DNA from: Fulvivirga imtechensis AK7
GTDB lineage: Bacteria > Bacteroidota > Bacteroidia > Cytophagales > Cyclobacteriaceae
Length of the DNA stretch: 64,000 bases
Assembly: GCF_000331535.1 (NCBI RefSeq)
Contig: NZ_AMZN01000026.1
Location: 52,715 to 116,714 of the forward strand
Direction: 5' to 3'
The position numbers and the translations under genes are program-made. A model generated the notes under the pieces. The model was not told the DNA's origin and ran no database searches. It was given only the letters and a program-made list of their open reading frames with translations. Below are positions 57,028 through 64,000 of the stretch, in pieces (position 1 is the stretch's first letter; each line of letters opens with the position of its first letter).

Positions 57028-57708
57028 TTGAATATTAAAAAGCACATCCCCAATAGTATTACCTGCGGAAATCTACTCTGCGGCTGCATAGGTATAGTTG
57101 CTACCTTCAAAGGAGAACTTATTTTTGCCACTTATCTGCTATGGCTGGCTATTGTTCTCGACTTTTTTGATGGATTTGTAGCCAGATTATTGAAAGTGAG
57201 TTCTCCAATCGGCAAAGAACTGGACTCGCTGGCAGATATGGTCACCTTTGGTGTGCTCCCCTCAGTGATCATGTATCACCTGATCACAGACTATACTGAC
57301 AATGCTTACTTACCCTATATAGGTTTTGTTATTGCCATTTTCTCAGCCTTAAGATTAGCTAAATTCAATATCGATGACAGGCAGACATCAGTATTTATCG
57401 GGCTGCCAACACCCGCTAATGCACTGTTTATATCCTCTTTAGTTTTTATTGCCGGATCCGATTATTCCAGCATCATTAACCTGACGTCACTTGTTATAGT
57501 CTCAATAGGTTTTTCCCTACTTCTTGTTTCACCCATTGAACTTTTTGCATTAAAATTCAAGTCGTTTAAGTGGACAGACAACAAATTAAGGTTTACTTTT
57601 CTTCTGCTGAGCGTATTATTGTTAGGATTGTTTCAGGTTTTGGCCATTCCTATGATCATTATTGGTTATATTGTATTGTCAGTGATCAACAACATGATAT
57701 CCCAATAA
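57028..57708 (+). CDS. pssA: CDP-diacylglycerol-serine O-phosphatidyltransferase
   Basis: Inner-membrane phospholipid synthase that makes phosphatidylserine, the precursor of phosphatidylethanolamine. 226 residues with several membrane segments. The CDP-alcohol phosphotransferase motif DGX2ARX8GX3DX3D is complete, running from DGFVAR (DFFDGFVARLL) to GKELDSLAD. The start is TTG (MNIKKHIPNSITCGNLLCGC). It follows the MBL hydrolase by 12 bp and precedes porU by 78 bp. No phosphatidylserine decarboxylase is adjacent. Confidence 0.95.
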   Translation: MNIKKHIPNSITCGNLLCGCIGIVATFKGELIFATYLLWLAIVLDFFDGFVARLLKVSSPIGKELDSLADMVTFGVLPSVIMYHLITDYTDNAYLPYIGFVIAIFSALRLAKFNIDDRQTSVFIGLPTPANALFISSLVFIAGSDYSSIINLTSLVIVSIGFSLLLVSPIELFALKFKSFKWTDNKLRFTFLLLSVLLLGLFQVLAIPMIIIGYIVLSVINNMISQ

Positions 57709-57786
57709 AGACATCATAATAATAACCGATAAGAAACGTTTATTTCTGATGCCATGTTTCTCTGTTAAAATCAATCAACCATCTAC

Positions 57787-60700
57787 ATGTCAAGACTTTT
57801 ACAAGTCATATTTTGCCTCGTAAGTGTAATTACTTTAAGTATTCCGGTGCTGTCGCAGCCATCTAATTCGGTATTAGCTGAAGGCACCTGGTATAAGCTG
57901 GCTGTAGCTGAGGAGGGCATTTATAAAATAGACCGTAAATTCCTGAGTGATATAGGTATAGACGCTTCGTCTATAGACCCAAGGAATATTAAGATCTACG
58001 GAAATGGCGGAGGCATGTTACCCCAGGCCAACAATGCGCCCAGGCTAACAGACCTGGTCGAGAACAGCATTTGGGTGAATGGGGAAAGCGATGGCAAGTT
58101 TGATAACGGTGATTATGTAATTTTTTATGCCCAGGGACCCGATCAGTATCATTATGATGAAAGCGGAACCTTAATTTATGAACGAAATATTTACTCTGAT
58201 CTCAATTTCTATTTCCTAACCATTGGTAATGATGCCGGGCAGCGAGTAAAGGCGCAACAAGATCTCGGATCCGATTTCCAAAAAATCAGAAGGTACAATG
58301 CCATCTCATGGTTTGAGAAAGAAGCCTATAATCTTCTCAAATCCGGCAGGGAATGGTATACCGATAAATTCGATGTCCAGACAGAAAAAACCTATGACTT
58401 CAGTTTTCCCGGGTTGATGGCGGGTACCGAAATTACGATTACATCATCTGTAATGGCTCAGTCCTTCGCTCAGTCAACATTCAAGCTGAGCATAAATGGT
58501 GTCGCTCTTGGAGAGCAGAATATTGCACCTGTTCCCGATTTCAGAGAAGGCGCCTATCGCTACAGCGTCAAAGGCAGAAACGATGAAAGTACATATACAA
58601 TCAACAGCAATCAGCTATCCGGTAATAACCAGCTTTCCGTAACAGTAGCTTATGAAAAAAATAGCTCGGGAAGATCCATCGGATACCTCAACTACTTAAA
58701 ATTAGAAGCCATCTGTGAACTTCGTTTAAATGATAAATATACCATTTTCAGATCCCTGGAAAGCCTGAACAATACCAACTCAGCATTTGAAGTGAAAGGA
58801 GTAAATGACCAGGTAAAAATCTGGGATATAACCAGCCCTCTTGCACCTCTGAATCAACAATATAGTCTGAGTAATGGCACGGCCTCATTCGGGTCTTCAA
58901 CTACGCAACTGCACTCATTTGTCGTTTTCGACCCCTCAAAAGTGATTACTCCTATCTTTGCGGGTGAAATTGCAAGTCAGAATCTAAGAGGAATGACCAC
59001 CCCTGACCTTCTGATCGTTTCCCATCCTGATCTACTGCCTGAAGCAAAACGTCTGGCAAACTTCAGGTCGTCAAACGACAACATGACCGCACGGGTGGTG
59101 ACCACCCAACAGGTATACAATGAATTCTCAAGTGGGAAACAAGATGTAACCGCCATTCGAGACCTTGCAAAACACCTTTTTACAAAAAGCGATCGACTTA
59201 AATATCTCTTACTGTTTGGAAAGGGGTCCTATGACTACAAAGACATATTGAAAAATAACACTAACCTGGTTCCCATATATGAATCACGAAATTCTTTACA
59301 CCCACTGGAAACGTATGGCTCGGATGATTTCTATGGCTTTCTTGAGGATGATGAAGGAGAGTGGCTTGAAGAGCCCGGCGGGAACCACACCCTGGAAATA
59401 GGAATAGGAAGGCTGCCAGTCACCAGCCTGCAACAAGCTAAAGATATGGTAGACAAACTCATCAGCTACAGCACCGGCACAAAAAACTTTGGCCCCTGGA
59501 GAAATGAGGTAGTTTTTGTAGCCGATGATGGAGATAACAACATACATATCAAGCAGTCCGATCAGTTAGCAGTGCTTATAGATACAGCTTTTACCAGCTT
59601 TAACTACAACAAACTTTACCTGGACGCCTTTCCTCAAATTTCCACACCCAATGGAGAAACGTCTCCGAAAGCCCGTGAAGCACTTGATCAGGCAGTAGAA
59701 AAAGGGGCTCTTGTAGTAAATTTCACTGGCCATGGGGGAGAACTAGGTTGGATGCAAGAGCGCGTTTTAACCTTGTTTATGATCGAGGGTTGGAAAAACA
59801 TCCGCAAACTACCACTATTTGTAACGGCTACCTGTGAGTTTGGCCGCCATGACGACCCGCAACTTGCTTCAGGAGGTGAAATGGTAGTTACTCATCCCAA
59901 TGGCGGTGGAATAGCTATTATCAGTACATGCCGACCTGTCTACTCCAGCTCAAATTTTGAGCTGAACAAAGCATTTTACGATGAAGCGTTCAGAAAAGAA
60001 GGGGATAGCTATTTGAGATTGGGAGACATACTTCGTATCACCAAGAATAATAGTATTGATAAAGCTATTGACTATAACCAGGTAGGTAACAGAAATTTTG
60101 CTCTGCTGGGCGACCCTTCACTTAAACTTAACTATCCTGAAAAACAAATTGCCATAAAAAGCATTAATGATAATAGCAATAAAACCGATACACTTAAGGC
60201 ATTGAGCTTAGTAACAATAACCGGAGAAGTACAAAATAGCAATAAATCTATTGATAGCCATTTCGATGGAGAACTGGAAGTTATTGTTTTCGATAAGGAA
60301 TCTACCCTTTCAACGCTAGGCAACCAAAGTAGCCCTTATTCATACAGCTCAAGGGAAAATGCATTGTTCAGAGGCAAATCCACCATTTCAAACGGCCAGT
60401 TCGAGGTGAAGTTCATAGTCCCAAAAAACATGTCATACAAGCCTGGAAAAGGAAAGATCAGCCTTTATGCCGTTGATGATGATAAGAAAACCGATGCAAA
60501 TGGAGCTGATATTGATGTAGTATTCGGAGGATCGGCAACAGATGTTGAACAGGATAATACCGGTCCAAAGATAAAGCTATACCTTGGTGACACAACCTAT
60601 ACCGGCTCAGGAGAGGTGGGCGCCAACACGCTTCTTGTTGCAAAGCTTTACGATGAAAGCGGTATCAATATTTCCCAATATGGTGTTGGAAATAATATTA

Positions 60701-61212
60701 CTGCAACCTTAGACAATGAAACCACCTTTGTTTTGAATGACTACTATACTGCGTCTAAGGATAGCTATAAGGAAGGACTACTTTTGTTTCCATTGAACGG
60801 ACTGAAAAAAGGAAAACACACTATTCAGCTCAAAGCCTGGGACACCCACAACAATTCTGGTGAAGCTGTAATTGAATTTACAGTGGCTGACCCCAATGGC
60901 CTTTTCATTACTAATTTCATAAATTCTCCCAACCCGTTCTTCGATAATACAACATTAACTTTTGAACATACCAGAGTTGGCGAGGACCTTGAAATAAACC
61001 TCCAGATCATTTCCAGGCATGCAGAAGTCGTGGAAGATATTGATTTTCAGGTAGATGAAAGTACTGCCAGGGTCAACCTTTTTGAATGGGACGGAACAAA
61101 CAGCTCAGGCAAAAAACTTAACGCAGGGATATACATTTTTAAGCTATCCGTTCGTTCTATGGCAGACGGGGCAAAAAATCAGAAATATCAAAAAGTTATT
61201 ATTATTAATTAA
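57787..61212 (+). CDS. porU: Type IX secretion system sortase PorU
   Basis: Outer-membrane cysteine peptidase (C25, gingipain family) that removes C-terminal sorting domains of T9SS cargo and attaches them to the surface. 1141 residues with signal peptide (ending IPVLSQPSNS). The catalytic His649 lies in VVNFTGHGGELGW and Cys683 in FVTATCEFGRHDDP. The C-terminus resembles a T9SS type A-like sorting domain (SPNPFFDNTTLTFEH to KYQKVIIIN), usual for PorU. It is followed after 27 bp by porV, its known partner in the attachment complex. Confidence 0.97.
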   Translation: MSRLLQVIFCLVSVITLSIPVLSQPSNSVLAEGTWYKLAVAEEGIYKIDRKFLSDIGIDASSIDPRNIKIYGNGGGMLPQANNAPRLTDLVENSIWVNGESDGKFDNGDYVIFYAQGPDQYHYDESGTLIYERNIYSDLNFYFLTIGNDAGQRVKAQQDLGSDFQKIRRYNAISWFEKEAYNLLKSGREWYTDKFDVQTEKTYDFSFPGLMAGTEITITSSVMAQSFAQSTFKLSINGVALGEQNIAPVPDFREGAYRYSVKGRNDESTYTINSNQLSGNNQLSVTVAYEKNSSGRSIGYLNYLKLEAICELRLNDKYTIFRSLESLNNTNSAFEVKGVNDQVKIWDITSPLAPLNQQYSLSNGTASFGSSTTQLHSFVVFDPSKVITPIFAGEIASQNLRGMTTPDLLIVSHPDLLPEAKRLANFRSSNDNMTARVVTTQQVYNEFSSGKQDVTAIRDLAKHLFTKSDRLKYLLLFGKGSYDYKDILKNNTNLVPIYESRNSLHPLETYGSDDFYGFLEDDEGEWLEEPGGNHTLEIGIGRLPVTSLQQAKDMVDKLISYSTGTKNFGPWRNEVVFVADDGDNNIHIKQSDQLAVLIDTAFTSFNYNKLYLDAFPQISTPNGETSPKAREALDQAVEKGALVVNFTGHGGELGWMQERVLTLFMIEGWKNIRKLPLFVTATCEFGRHDDPQLASGGEMVVTHPNGGGIAIISTCRPVYSSSNFELNKAFYDEAFRKEGDSYLRLGDILRITKNNSIDKAIDYNQVGNRNFALLGDPSLKLNYPEKQIAIKSINDNSNKTDTLKALSLVTITGEVQNSNKSIDSHFDGELEVIVFDKESTLSTLGNQSSPYSYSSRENALFRGKSTISNGQFEVKFIVPKNMSYKPGKGKISLYAVDDDKKTDANGADIDVVFGGSATDVEQDNTGPKIKLYLGDTTYTGSGEVGANTLLVAKLYDESGINISQYGVGNNITATLDNETTFVLNDYYTASKDSYKEGLLLFPLNGLKKGKHTIQLKAWDTHNNSGEAVIEFTVADPNGLFITNFINSPNPFFDNTTLTFEHTRVGEDLEINLQIISRHAEVVEDIDFQVDESTARVNLFEWDGTNSSGKKLNAGIYIFKLSVRSMADGAKNQKYQKVIIIN

Positions 61213-61239
61213 TTATATTTGTTTGCTAACGAAATTCAC

Positions 61240-62400
61240 ATGAAAAGGTTATTTAAGCTAACAGCAGCGCTTGCGGTATTCATTTTAATACATTCATCAC
61301 TTCAGGCCCAAGGCCTTGTTGGGCAGGATTCCACACGAAGAGTTATAACAACTGCTGTCCCCTTTTTAACCATCACTCCTGATGCTCGTGCCGGAGGTAT
61401 GGGAGATGTAGGCGTTGCCACATCACCAGACGCCAACTCAGTTTATTGGAACCCCGCCAAACTCGTTTTTATTGAAAACAATATCGGATTTGCACTGTCC
61501 TATACTCCTTGGCTGGGCAAGATCATCAATGATATGTCCATAACCTATCTTTCAGGATATTATAAATTTACTAAAGAGCAAGCCGTAGCTGTTTCCATGA
61601 GATACTTCGACCTGGGCGAGATATTCTTCACTAATGAAGCAGGAGGTAGTGAAGGACAGTTCAACCCTCGTGAGTTTTCATTTGATGCTACCTATTCTCG
61701 TATGCTTACGCAAAACCTTAGTATCGGAGTTGTCGGCCGATATATCCATTCCAACCTCACTGGTAGTTTTTCATCGGGAGGTGTAGAGGCAAGACCGGGA
61801 AATAGCATTGCTGCTGATATAGCTATGTTTTATGATAAAGACCTTTTATTGAGCGGGAATAATTCCAATCTGGCTCTTGGAGCTGTAATCTCCAACATAG
61901 GTTCCAAGCTAACATATTCAGATGAAAACAATAAAGATTTTATACCTACAAATCTACGGTTAGGCTCTGCTTTTACAACGAGCCTTGATCCCTACAATAA
62001 ACTTACTTTTGGATTGGATCTGAATAAGCTACTTGTACCTAGCCCTCGGTACGATGGTAGCGAAAGCGAAAAATCTCTATTAAGCGGAATCTTCGGCTCA
62101 TTCTCTGATGCTGAAGAGGGATTTAGTGAAGAAATGAAAGAATTCACTGTGTCTGCTGGCGCTGAATACTGGTACAATAACATGTTTGCAGCCCGCGCAG
62201 GCTATTTTCTTGAAGCTGAAGATAAGGGTAACAGAAAGTACCTTACAGTTGGATTAGGATTCAGGTATCAGGTCTTTGGTATTGACTTCGCTTATTTGGT
62301 TCCCAAGGAACAGGAGCATCCACTGGCTGAAACACTTAGATTCACTATTCTGTTTAACTTCAATAAAAGCGTTCAGGAAGAGGAATCAGTAGTGGACTAA
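61240..62400 (+). CDS. porV: Type IX secretion system shuttle protein PorV
   Basis: Outer-membrane barrel of 386 residues that collects cargo from the SprA translocon and delivers it to PorU. Start at the ATG 61240 gives the signal peptide MKRLFKLTAALAVFILIHSSLQAQ; an upstream TTG is unlikely. The family N-terminus is TAVPFLTITPDARAGGMGDVGVATSPDANSVYWNPAKL. Porin-like strands continue to a C-terminal aromatic strand (RFTILFNF). The porU-porV order is conserved in Bacteroidota. The M16-type gene follows after 3 bp. Confidence 0.97.
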   Translation: MKRLFKLTAALAVFILIHSSLQAQGLVGQDSTRRVITTAVPFLTITPDARAGGMGDVGVATSPDANSVYWNPAKLVFIENNIGFALSYTPWLGKIINDMSITYLSGYYKFTKEQAVAVSMRYFDLGEIFFTNEAGGSEGQFNPREFSFDATYSRMLTQNLSIGVVGRYIHSNLTGSFSSGGVEARPGNSIAADIAMFYDKDLLLSGNNSNLALGAVISNIGSKLTYSDENNKDFIPTNLRLGSAFTTSLDPYNKLTFGLDLNKLLVPSPRYDGSESEKSLLSGIFGSFSDAEEGFSEEMKEFTVSAGAEYWYNNMFAARAGYFLEAEDKGNRKYLTVGLGFRYQVFGIDFAYLVPKEQEHPLAETLRFTILFNFNKSVQEEESVVD

Positions 62401-62403
62401 TTT

Positions 62404-63669
62404 ATGTTAGATAGAACTGTTGCGCCCAAGCACTCTACATCCTATACGATTAATTTCCCAAAAGCAGCAGAGCACAAACTGGATAACAACATTCCGGTCT
62501 ACACGCTTGCTGCCGGCTCGCAGCCAATCATAAAGCTGGAAGTCCTATTCCCGCTTGGTGGCTCGTATTATGAAAATAAAACAGCAGCATCCTTCATAAC
62601 GCTAAAGATGCTGCAAGAAGGTACAAAGAGTTATACATCCAATGAAATGTCTAACCTCTTTGCTCAGTATGGCGCATTCGTTGAGCTACATCCCTCTTTC
62701 GATGTTCCTTCGGTTACGCTTTATTGCCTGACCAAGTATTTGAATATAGTTTTGCCTTTCTTCCAGGAAATGATCCTTGCACCGGCATTCCCTGAAAATG
62801 ACCTAAAAAGGGTACAATCAATAGAAGCACAGCAACTAAAATTGCAAAACGAGAAATCGAATATAGTTGCTTCTAAGAAATTTCGACAACTGATCTTTGG
62901 ATCTGATAATCCTTATGGAAAGATTATCAATGATAGTGATATTGATCAATTGACTACAAAGGACCTGACCAAGTTCCATTCGGCAAACCTGTCTCAATTT
63001 GAATTATTGATATCTGGTCATGTTGATTCCGATACTCTTAAAATACTTAATGATCACTTCGGCAAAGAAGTAATGAACACCTCAACAATAGAGTCCTGCG
63101 AATACTCTCTAAATGATGAGGAAACCTTCATTAAAGAGGATAAAAAAACTGCCCTCCAATCCTCCATTCGAATGGGCAAACCGGTGATTGACAAAGGCCA
63201 TCTTGACTATATCAAGTTATTGGTAGCCAATCAAGCCCTCGGTGGATACTTTGGTTCGAGATTAATGAAGAATATACGAGAAGACAAAGGATTCACGTAT
63301 GGTATACATTCGAGCATCGTTTCATTAAAGCACAACTGCTACTTCGTAATTGGTACAGACGTAAAAAAGGAGTTTGTTGATGATGTAATTGGTGAAATCA
63401 ACAAGGAGATAGCCCTTTTATGTGCTGATCCTATGAGTGCTAATGAACTCGCTGCAGTAAAAAATCACATGTTCGGTCATTTCCAGTCTCAGTTGAATTC
63501 CGCATTTTCCCTGGCGGAAAAGTTTAAAAATATCCATATTCATGGTTTGGATTACACCTATTATGATGATTACATGTCAATCCTCTCCAATATCACCAGC
63601 ACCGAAATACAATCCATCTTTAATAAATATCTTCAACCTGAGGGGATGAGGAAAGTTGTAATAGGTTAG
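62404..63669 (+). CDS. M16 family protein lacking the zinc motif
   Basis: A 421-residue single-unit M16 (insulinase-type) homologue without an obvious signal peptide. Aligning GSYYENKTAASFITLKMLQEGT to the canonical segment shows that the HxxEH zinc motif is lost: His, Glu and His correspond to Phe64, Leu67 and Lys68. Such chains usually form the non-catalytic partner in a heterodimer with an active M16 subunit, which is not in the window. Three bases after porV, hence probably cotranscribed with the T9SS genes. The second M16 domain (ALQSSIRMGKPVIDKGHLDYIKLLVANQALGGYFGSRLMKNIREDKGFTYG) is well preserved. Confidence 0.9.
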   Translation: MLDRTVAPKHSTSYTINFPKAAEHKLDNNIPVYTLAAGSQPIIKLEVLFPLGGSYYENKTAASFITLKMLQEGTKSYTSNEMSNLFAQYGAFVELHPSFDVPSVTLYCLTKYLNIVLPFFQEMILAPAFPENDLKRVQSIEAQQLKLQNEKSNIVASKKFRQLIFGSDNPYGKIINDSDIDQLTTKDLTKFHSANLSQFELLISGHVDSDTLKILNDHFGKEVMNTSTIESCEYSLNDEETFIKEDKKTALQSSIRMGKPVIDKGHLDYIKLLVANQALGGYFGSRLMKNIREDKGFTYGIHSSIVSLKHNCYFVIGTDVKKEFVDDVIGEINKEIALLCADPMSANELAAVKNHMFGHFQSQLNSAFSLAEKFKNIHIHGLDYTYYDDYMSILSNITSTEIQSIFNKYLQPEGMRKVVIG

Positions 63670-63681
63670 GTTAAAAATCTC

Positions 63682-63800
63682 AAGCTTTAAATGACTTCCC
63701 ATATTTAGTTCCGGGTACCATCGGGATAGGGCTTATACTTCTCTGTTCGGAATGGAAAGAGGATGCGTCCGTAAGTTCAAAAAGTTACCAAAATATGAGT
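63682..63800 (-). rRNA. 5S rRNA-like sequence, possibly degenerate
   Basis: The minus strand carries the 5S core: CCTCTTTCCATTCCGAACAGAGAAG, then AAGCCC and CCGATGGTACC, which match helix III, loop C and the loop E region of Bacteroidota 5S. The ends are less clear. Helix I could be CATATTT/AAATATG or a weaker outer pairing, and helix II pairing is poor. No 23S 3' end lies within 200 bases, and a terminator separates it from the upstream repeat. Ends are approximate; it may be a decayed copy. Confidence 0.6.
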
Positions 63801-63814
63801 GAAACTTCCTTAAA

Positions 63815-63847
63815 AACAAAAAACCCTGCACTATTTCAGTACAGGGT
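63815..63847 (-). terminator. Terminator upstream of the 5S-like sequence
   Basis: On the minus strand CCCTGTACT..AGTGCAGGG is followed by six T. It would end a transcript from the repeat region before the 5S-like sequence. Confidence 0.75.
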
Positions 63848-63851
63848 GATA

Positions 63852-64000
63852 ATAAAATCTGGCAACGATACTGACGCTAAACGGTCAGCATCCTCGACCT
63901 GAAATGTTTTGCATAAAAAAAGGAATGCTGAATTAACAACATCCCGTTTGATAAAATCTGGAAACGATACTGACGCTAAACGGTCAGCATCCTCGACCTG
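63852..64000. repeat. 99-bp-period tandem repeat with a 50-bp conserved core
   Basis: Cores at 63852-63901 and 63951-64000 differ at one base and continue past the window end. Each core holds the dyad CTGAC..GTCAG. On the minus strand each core is followed by its own T-tailed hairpin (63815-63847 and about 63914-63945). Confidence 0.85.

Noticed and set aside
63852..64000. The 50-bp core repeat near the end as a CRISPR array
   Set aside because: The core is too long with an internal dyad, spacing is filled by terminator hairpins, and no cas gene is visible.
63852..64000. Coding repeat on the minus strand (33-codon period, in frame)
   Set aside because: The frame is open across both copies, but it includes the terminator hairpins and has no start in view; a repeat of 99 bp is in frame by chance one time in three.

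Overview
This window is a stretch of bacterial chromosome from the phylum Bacteroidota, most likely the order Cytophagales; the genus cannot be read from it. The lineage call rests on several points. There are type IX secretion (T9SS) genes: porU, porV, a SprF/PorP-family protein and a type B sorting-domain protein. Promoters have the Bacteroidota form TTTG-N19/20-TAnnTTTG, seen before rimP, tRNA-His and the methionine operon. There is a fused alpha/beta 2-oxoacid dehydrogenase E1, an NqrF subunit, a bacillithiol-type YtxJ protein, a tRNA gene without encoded CCA, and many Ala-Gln-type signal peptidase sites. Most of the window is ordinary chromosome; no prophage, CRISPR array, transposase or conjugation gene was seen.

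Layout. 1-8.3 kb: the 3' part of an E1 gene, a very basic secreted repeat protein coupled to YtxJ, OsmC, a small exported protein, lipA and an M28 peptidase. 8.4-18.3 kb: gcvP, a glutaminyl-cyclase-like M28 lipoprotein, the rimP-nusA-infB operon behind a promoter and a leader terminator, and a membrane protein with a zinc ribbon. 18.7-22.4 kb: an OmpA-family protein split by a +1 frameshift at a CCC-TGA site, then an intergenic region rich in palindromes and direct repeats that ends in tRNA-His. 22.4-27.5 kb: dihydroorotase, a DEAD-box helicase, another M28 peptidase and a nitronate monooxygenase. 28.2-33.7 kb: a three-gene unit made of an S74-chaperone fibre protein, a T9SS type B sorting-domain protein and a SprF-like protein with a strongly basic tail. 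33.8-41.7 kb: an exported WD40-caspase protein, an Nramp-like transporter with altered metal site, a lipoprotein, an arginase-fold protein with lost metal ligands, and a lone nqrF. 41.9-46 kb: metY-metX-hom on the minus strand behind a SAM-I (S-box) riboswitch and a promoter carrying a dyad. 46.1-56.3 kb: a DUF4105-SRPBCC-WYL operon, a K+ channel, a radical SAM/SPASM enzyme, a 53-residue Cys-rich membrane protein, yicC, a large propeller-barrel fusion and an FAD oxidoreductase. 56.3-64 kb: an MBL-fold hydrolase, pssA, porU, porV, an M16 protein without its zinc motif, then a 5S rRNA-like sequence and the start of a 99-bp-period repeat that runs off the end.

How the genes work together. The methionine operon encodes homoserine formation, acetylation and direct sulfhydrylation under SAM control. 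rimP-nusA-infB couples ribosome maturation, elongation control and initiation. PorU and PorV form the sortase/shuttle end of T9SS and would process cargo such as the sorting-domain protein of the fibre unit. E1, LipA and GcvP all belong to lipoyl-dependent metabolism but are not one operon. The strongest candidates for something undescribed are the S74 fibre/CHU_C/SprF unit, the basic repeat protein coupled to YtxJ, the pseudo-peptidase/propeller/barrel fusion, the frameshift in the OmpA protein, and the regulatory DNA before metY and rimP.
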